Of a DNA stretch of 10,570 bases, positions 6,595 through 10,570 are shown one piece after another. Under the pieces are notes generated by a model. It saw only the letters and a program-made list of their open reading frames with translations. It did not search any database and was not told where the DNA came from. Source of the stretch: Firmicutes bacterium ZCTH02-B6 (lineage in GTDB: Bacteria > Bacillota > Limnochordia > Limnochordales > ZCTH02-B6); NCBI GenBank assembly GCA_002159155.1, contig LZRQ01000126.1, forward strand, positions 1 through 10,570. Direction: 5' to 3'. The position numbers and the translations under genes were made by a program. Each line of letters starts with the position of its first letter. Position 1 is the first letter of the stretch.

Positions 6595-7774
6595 ACTGCC
6601 TGGCGCCGCAGCCCAGCAGGCCCCAAACTCCTTGGAGCGGCCGGGGCTTGAGGTGCGGGGCCTTTGCAAACGCTTTGGCGCCGTCATGGCGGTGGACGGC
6701 GTGAGCCTTGCTGTGGCCGAAGGCGAACTGCTGGCAGTGGTGGGCCCGTCAGGCTGCGGCAAGACGACGCTCCTGCGCCTCATCGCAGGTCTTGAGCAAC
6801 CCGACTCCGGGCGCGTCCTCATCCAGGGGCACGACGTCACGGGCTTGCCGCCGGAACGGCGGGACGTGGGGTTTGTCTTCCAGCAGTTCGCCCTGTTTCC
6901 CAACATGAGCGTCGCCGCGAACGTGGAATACGGCCTCAAGCGCAAGGGGGTTCCTGGGCCGGAGCGAGCGCAGCGGGTGCAGGAAATGCTGGACATGGTG
7001 GGACTCGGAAGTCTTGCCCGGCGGCGGCCGGACCAGCTGAGCGCAGGCCAGCAGCAGCGGGTTGCCCTGGCGCGGGCGCTGGCCCCCCGGCCCAAGACGC
7101 TGCTTTTGGATGAACCGCTGTCGGCGCTGGACGCCGCGATCCGCGTCCGGCTCCGGGAAGAGCTGCGAGAGACCCAGAGGCGGCTTGGCATCACCACCGT
7201 TCTCGTCACCCACGACCAGGAAGAAGCTTTGGCCATTGCCGACCGGGTCGTGGTGATGAACGCAGGGCGTCTCGAGCAAGTGGGGACGCCGTGGGAGCTT
7301 TACGACCGGCCGCAGACCCGCTTTGTGGCCAGTTTTATCGGCCGGGGCAACTTCCTGTCCGGGCAGGTGCAGGGTAACGCCATTGATTTTGGCCCGTGGG
7401 GGCGCGTCGCAAAGACGGCCGTGCCGGGCGCCGCAGGGCTGCCCGACGGCCCGGTCACCGCGCTCGTGCGGCCCGAGGCGGTGACGCTGGCGCTGGACAC
7501 GCCGCCCGGCGGCAGTCCGTCCGCCGGCGAGGGTCTGGCCGGCTCCGGCGCGGCGGGCGGGGTCGGGGCGCATGAGGTCGGCCTCGCGGCGGCGGCCGTG
7601 GTTGTGGACGTCAGCTTCGGTGGCGAGCGCTCCTTGGTCAAACTCGCCGTGCACGGGAGCCCTTGGATCGCGGCCGTGTTTGGCGCGGCGGGGCGTCGAG
7701 CCGCAAGCCTCACCGGGCAAGCCGTTTTCCTTTTTGTACCGGTCACGGCGCTCCGCATCTTGCCGTCCGGCTGA
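6587..7774 (+). CDS. thiQ: Thiamine ABC transporter ATP-binding protein, ThiQ-like with C-terminal TOBE-like region
   Basis: ATPase that powers ThiP; 395 residues. Motifs: Walker A GPSGCGKTT (53-61), Q-loop FVFQQFALFP (97-106), signature LSAGQQQR (151-158, Ala for the usual second Gly), Walker B TLLLDEP (171-177), D-loop SALD and switch histidine H209 in VTHDQEE. E. coli ThiQ is only about 232 residues; this protein continues with GRLEQVGTPWELYDRP and a region (about 255-395) resembling the TOBE domains of PotA/FbpC/CysA-type ATPases, interrupted by a Gly/Ala/Ser-rich stretch (about 303-330). By sequence alone it could be called a PotA- or FbpC-type ATPase; the thiamine assignment rests on the operon. 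AAGGAGGGA (6572-6580) lies 6 bases before ATG 6587. Confidence 0.88.
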   Translation: MHKLPGAAAQQAPNSLERPGLEVRGLCKRFGAVMAVDGVSLAVAEGELLAVVGPSGCGKTTLLRLIAGLEQPDSGRVLIQGHDVTGLPPERRDVGFVFQQFALFPNMSVAANVEYGLKRKGVPGPERAQRVQEMLDMVGLGSLARRRPDQLSAGQQQRVALARALAPRPKTLLLDEPLSALDAAIRVRLREELRETQRRLGITTVLVTHDQEEALAIADRVVVMNAGRLEQVGTPWELYDRPQTRFVASFIGRGNFLSGQVQGNAIDFGPWGRVAKTAVPGAAGLPDGPVTALVRPEAVTLALDTPPGGSPSAGEGLAGSGAAGGVGAHEVGLAAAAVVVDVSFGGERSLVKLAVHGSPWIAAVFGAAGRRAASLTGQAVFLFVPVTALRILPSG

Positions 7775-7779
7775 CGCCA

Positions 7780-7797
7780 GCAGACCCCCGGGTCTGC
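7780..7797. other. Inverted repeat just after the thi operon
   Basis: GCAGACCC (7780-7787) and GGGTCTGC (7790-7797) form a perfect 8-bp stem with a 2-base loop, 5 bases after the thiQ stop. An A-tract rather than a T-tract follows on the + strand, so it is not a canonical intrinsic terminator in either direction. It may protect the 3' end of the transcript or weaken read-through. Confidence 0.5.
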
Positions 7798-7835
7798 AAA
7801 AATGCGCGCCTCCCCCCTTTGCGCGGGGCGACCAA

Positions 7836-7844
7836 TGGTATAAT
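7836..7844 (+). promoter_or_regulatory. Extended -10 promoter of the zinc-finger gene
   Basis: TGGTATAAT (7836-7844) is a perfect extended -10 element. The best upstream match to a -35 is TTTGCG (7818-7823), weak and 15 bases away, so the TG motif probably carries recognition. The start would be near 7851, giving a leader of about 137 bases before ATG 7988. Confidence 0.7.
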
Positions 7845-7889
7845 ATGGTGTTACTGGTTCGTATTTTCGAGCAATAGCGATAACAATTC

Positions 7890-7910
7890 CGCCCCGCGAG
7901 GAGCGGGGCG
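7890..7910 (+). other. GC-rich hairpin in the leader of the zinc-finger gene
   Basis: CGCCCCGC (7890-7897) and GCGGGGCG (7903-7910) form a perfect 8-bp stem with a GAGGA loop. No T-tract follows, so it is not a terminator. A second GC-rich imperfect hairpin can form just downstream (about 7912-7931). The right arm is part of a 10-base sequence, GCGGGGCGAC, that also occurs in the promoter at 7823-7832. Confidence 0.55.
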
Positions 7911-7987
7911 ACGCCCGCCGGCGCGCGGGGCCAGTGCACCGGGCAAAGCTTTTACCGTGGTGCCGTGGAGAGAGGAGGCCTGTGGCG

Positions 7988-8200
7988 ATGGAATCCCGCA
8001 TCGGACACCAACTGGCCGGGGCCGGGACGGCGACAAGCACAGAGGCCGGTCTCTGGGACGAACTGCCACTGGAGGCCGAAGACAATCTTGAGCGGCCCGT
8101 CGAAGAGCCCTTTCCCCGTTACGTCTGCTGGCTCTGCACGGGCGTCTTTGGCAGCGAAGGAGCGCTCCGGCGCCACTTGAAAGAGCACGGGCTCCTCTAG
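7988..8200 (+). CDS. Small single C2H2 zinc-finger protein
   Basis: A 70-residue protein of unknown function. Residues 1-43 are acidic and probably disordered. Residues 45-67 read as a classical C2H2 finger: Y45, C47, C50, F54, L60, H63, H67, i.e. C-x2-C-x3-F-x5-L-x2-H-x3-H, which is the consensus of eukaryotic TFIIIA-type fingers. The longer-spaced Ros/MucR bacterial finger does not fit. Inference: it binds zinc and may bind nucleic acid or a protein partner; one finger alone seldom gives specific DNA binding. ATG 7988 lies 9 bases after AGGAGG (7973-7978). GTG 7982 in the same frame is only 3 bases away and less likely. It has its own promoter and structured leader and converges on nfo, with 27 bases between the stops. 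Confidence 0.8.
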   Translation: MESRIGHQLAGAGTATSTEAGLWDELPLEAEDNLERPVEEPFPRYVCWLCTGVFGSEGALRRHLKEHGLL

Positions 8201-8227
8201 GCTTCGAGGCTGGCTGCAAAACCGGTT

Positions 8228-9337
8228 TCAGAGACCGGCGAAATAGCCGACCAGGCGCATGTTGATTTGCTCCTCGTTCAAGCCGGGGAGCAGGCCTTTC
8301 TCCACGACCAGGTCGTAGAGCCTTTCCATTGGTTCCCGCTTGTCGGCGCCGCGCTGGCGCTTATCCTTGAGCGCTTCCCACGTGGCCAGCACCCACCGGC
8401 GCCCGTTGCGGCCGGGGGACTCGAGTTCGTCTTCAAAGAATGCCCGCAGCCTGGCCACGTCGTCCAAGAACCCCGGACCAAAGCGGCTGGCTGCGTTGTC
8501 CGAAAGCAACGCAATTTCGGCCTCGTACATGGGCCGCTGGGTCGCGGGGTCTTTCCCGATCCACGGGGTTTCCAGGATGATGGGCTTGTCTTTGGCCGCC
8601 TCGTGGTGCACGATGCGGTAGATCGCGTCGAATCCGATGTAACCCGAGCCGATGGGCGCGTGCCGATCCTTGCGGGCACCGCGCGGGTTTTTGCTGTCGT
8701 TGATGTGGATAACCGCGAGGCGGTCGAGCCCGATGACGCGATCAAACTCCTCCATTACGCTGTCGAACCCGTCGATGATATCGTAGCCCGCGTCGTGCGC
8801 GTGGCAGGTGTCCAGGCAAACCCTTAGCCGCTCGCTGTGCTGCGCCCGCTCGATGATCTCCGCGAGCTCCTCAAACGTGCGGCCGATCTCTGTCCCCTTG
8901 CCAGCCATCGTTTCCAGCGCGATGCAGACGCTGCCGCTTACCGAGAGAACCTCGTTCAAGCCTTCGACAATGCGACCGATGCCGTATTCAAGGTCCTTGT
9001 CCACAAACGCCCCAGGGTGCAGGACGATGTTGTCCACGCCCATGTAGGCCGTACGCTCGATCTCCTGCTGCAAAAACTCCACCGCCAGCCGGAACGTGTC
9101 GCGCTTGGGCGACGCGAGGTTGATGATGTAGGGCGCGTGGACGACGATCTCTTCGATACCGTGCTCTTTCATGAGGGCGAGGCCCTCGGGGACGTACTGG
9201 TCCTCCATGGGCTTGCGGCGGGTGTTTTGGGGCGCGCCGGTGTAGACCATAAACGTGGTCGCGCCGTAGCTGATGGCCTCTTGCGCCGCATTGAGCAGGC
9301 CCTTGTCGGAAAAGGAAACATGGGAGCCGATCTTCAT
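8228..9337 (-). CDS. nfo: Deoxyribonuclease IV (endonuclease IV, AP endonuclease) with C-terminal extension
   Basis: Cytoplasmic base-excision repair enzyme that cleaves the DNA backbone 5' of abasic sites, using three metal ions; 369 residues. All nine metal ligands known from E. coli Nfo can be matched: H67 (VVHAPY), H107 (VLHPGA), E142 (ALETMAGKG), D176 and H179 (CLDTCHAHDAGYD), H211 (IHINDSK), D224 and H226 (RKDRHAPIG) and E256 (ILETPW). The catalytic barrel ends near residue 285, the usual family length. The remaining 85 or so residues are a charged, probably helical extension not found in E. coli Nfo. The start is ATG 9337, 7 bases after GAGGTG; the ATG two codons earlier (9343) is only 1 base from it. 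The gene lies 76 bases downstream of the SpoIIIAA/PgsW frame on the same strand, so the two may be cotranscribed. Confidence 0.96.
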   Translation of the reverse strand: MKIGSHVSFSDKGLLNAAQEAISYGATTFMVYTGAPQNTRRKPMEDQYVPEGLALMKEHGIEEIVVHAPYIINLASPKRDTFRLAVEFLQQEIERTAYMGVDNIVLHPGAFVDKDLEYGIGRIVEGLNEVLSVSGSVCIALETMAGKGTEIGRTFEELAEIIERAQHSERLRVCLDTCHAHDAGYDIIDGFDSVMEEFDRVIGLDRLAVIHINDSKNPRGARKDRHAPIGSGYIGFDAIYRIVHHEAAKDKPIILETPWIGKDPATQRPMYEAEIALLSDNAASRFGPGFLDDVARLRAFFEDELESPGRNGRRWVLATWEALKDKRQRGADKREPMERLYDLVVEKGLLPGLNEEQINMRLVGYFAGL

Positions 9338-9413
9338 ATGCATGCACCTCACGGAGTGTGTTCGCCCCGGCGCGGCGATGGCCTGCCCTGCCCTGCGCCG
9401 GCCGCCAGGGTCC

Positions 9414-10570
9414 TCAGTGTGCGGAGCTCTGGTCCAGCTGAAACCGGGCATCGATGGGGATGCCGTTGGCGACGGCCAGTTCGCGCACGTTGAGCAGGTG
9501 CACCACGGGTACGCCTCGCTGGCTCATCACATGCAGCATCCCGGGCACGCCGCCGGGGCAGGGCCGCGCCTCCCGCGTCAGGCCGGCGGGCCAGCGTTCG
9601 GAGTCCGGACAGGCGCCCAGGCTCGCATGACCGCCGCCCACGTTGACAAACAGGGCCGGCCCGTGGTCGCCGCTCTCCTCTTCCAGAACCTCCAACCGCA
9701 AGGCCACGGCGTGGGTGAGGCTTTGGGGCTCAAGGAAACGCAGGCCGCTGGCGTGTGCGGCCGCCCGCAGCACGTCGGCCCCTTCGTCAAAGAGCAGCCC
9801 TATGCCCCGGTCCTCATCTCCGCCCAGCGTCACAGCCACGGATCCGGACGTAATGACCCCCTGCCCCCTTAAGGCCGCCTCCATGGCCGCCCACGTGAAC
9901 CCCGGCAAGTTGGCGCCCCAAGTGGAGGCACCCAGGGACGAGACGGCCACCACCCGCACGCCCATGGCTTCGGCGGCGGCCAGCACCGCCAAATTGAGCC
10001 CGGGGAAAGACCCGGAAAAAGCGGCCCAAACCGTATCGCCGGGCTTCACCCCCGCCTCCCGCATCCAGCGCACGATCACCCCGGCCCAGGCGGGGTGCGT
10101 CGCCGTCCGCTTGGCTTCCAGGTTGCCCAGGGTCGTGGTGATGATGCTCCACTCGACCCCGATCAGCCCGGTGCCGTTTGGGTCCGTGCGCAGGTCGATG
10201 GGGTATCCGGCGGCCTCCCGTGCGGCGGCGATGGCCCGCATGCCGCGGAGCATGATGGCCTGGGCGGCCTCCTCCACGGCCAGGGCGTCCAGGGCCCCGC
10301 CCAGTTCGTCAAAGGCCACCACCTGGGGGTTGAGGGCCCGCACGGCCATCTCGATGCCCGCCGCTTTGGGACAGCCGTCCAGCACATCGGTGCGGGGCCC
10401 GACGTCGCGGGTGGGCACACCGTCCCGGCAGGCGGCCAGCTCGCCCCGCTCGTCGACCACGCTGACCCGCAACCCGGGAATGCCTCGTGCCGGCACGCCC
10501 CGCGAAAGCTGGCGCACCAGGTCCCGCAGCAGCGTGGTCTTCCCGGCCCCGGGCGGCGAGAGGATCAGGG
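9414..10570 (-). CDS. SpoIIIAA ATPase segment fused in frame to a PgsW-family poly-gamma-glutamate system protein (5' partial)
   Basis: One uninterrupted frame enters at the right edge; 384 residues are visible. The first 100 or so read as SpoIIIAA, the ATPase of the forespore SpoIIIA-SpoIIQ channel: Walker A SPPGAGKTTLLRDL, VVDERGELAAC, DVGPRTDVLDGCPKAAGIEMAVRALNPQ and Walker B VVAFDELGG. Around 10250-10285 it changes into the PgsW family: GYPIDLRTDPNGTGLIG, ITTTLGNLEAKRT, SGSFPGLN, SSLGASTWGANLPGFTW, NVGGGHASLG and VHLLNVRELA. The C-terminal third of SpoIIIAA and the usual membrane anchor of PgsW are both missing. The GTG at 10517 is internal to the P-loop domain and is not a credible start. 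Possible causes are a deletion fusion, an assembly join, or a working fusion. Neither half alone can be assumed functional as drawn. Confidence 0.8.
   Translation of the reverse strand, partial: LILSPPGAGKTTLLRDLVRQLSRGVPARGIPGLRVSVVDERGELAACRDGVPTRDVGPRTDVLDGCPKAAGIEMAVRALNPQVVAFDELGGALDALAVEEAAQAIMLRGMRAIAAAREAAGYPIDLRTDPNGTGLIGVEWSIITTTLGNLEAKRTATHPAWAGVIVRWMREAGVKPGDTVWAAFSGSFPGLNLAVLAAAEAMGVRVVAVSSLGASTWGANLPGFTWAAMEAALRGQGVITSGSVAVTLGGDEDRGIGLLFDEGADVLRAAAHASGLRFLEPQSLTHAVALRLEVLEEESGDHGPALFVNVGGGHASLGACPDSERWPAGLTREARPCPGGVPGMLHVMSQRGVPVVHLLNVRELAVANGIPIDARFQLDQSSAH

Noticed and set aside
5956..7236. Long minus-strand open frame (426 codons) opposite thiP and thiQ.
   Set aside because: It is arginine- and serine-rich with no domain, and mirrors the codon pattern of the two clear + strand genes; it is an antisense shadow of GC-rich coding DNA.
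7874..7890. AGCGATAACAATTCC resembles half of the E. coli lac operator.
   Set aside because: The other half of the operator palindrome is absent and one central base is missing; chance similarity in an AT-richer leader is more likely.
6749..7939. Long minus-strand open frame (396 codons) opposite thiQ and its downstream gap.
   Set aside because: No recognisable domain; it crosses the promoter region of the zinc-finger gene and covers a well-supported ABC ATPase gene.
8267..8827. Plus-strand frame of 186 codons opposite nfo.
   Set aside because: The minus strand encodes a complete endonuclease IV with all metal ligands; the + strand frame is its shadow.

Overview
The window is GC-rich, tightly packed bacterial DNA that most likely comes from a high-GC, spore-forming lineage of Bacillota. 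The evidence is a SpoIIIAA-type sporulation ATPase segment at the right edge, a poly-gamma-glutamate system protein (PgsW family), AGGAGG-type ribosome binding sites, and a TPP riboswitch ending in a Bacillota-style intrinsic terminator. The genus cannot be named from this sequence alone.

Left part (1-3183, + strand): the end of a branched-chain amino acid (Liv/HAAT) ABC importer operon, livH (5' end off the window), livM, livG and livF. The genes overlap or nearly overlap, and the operon ends in a strong intrinsic terminator. The substrate-binding protein gene (livJ/K) is not in view.

Next come about 360 bases without a recognised gene (3184-3542). On the minus strand they hide a short frame encoding a C2HC zinc-finger-like peptide, whose N-terminal part is interrupted by a stop codon.

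Middle part (3543-7774, + strand): a complete thiamine uptake unit. A TTGACG/TAGACT promoter fires directly into a TPP riboswitch. The riboswitch terminator also buries the ribosome binding site of thiB. Then follow thiB (periplasmic-type binding protein), thiP (fused two-domain permease) and a thiQ-like ATPase with a C-terminal TOBE-like extension. When TPP is plentiful the riboswitch should shut off all three genes.

Right part: an extended -10 promoter and a structured leader precede a 70-residue protein with a textbook C2H2 zinc finger (7988-8200, + strand). Facing it on the minus strand are nfo (endonuclease IV, with an unusual C-terminal extension of about 85 residues) and, upstream of nfo, an open frame running off the right edge. 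That frame begins as SpoIIIAA (Walker A and B present) and switches in frame, near 10250-10285, to a PgsW-family protein. This is either a genuine gene fusion by deletion or an assembly chimera, and it is the most surprising feature here. The two zinc-finger peptides, which share the same spacing and an F-x-S-E core, are the second point of interest.
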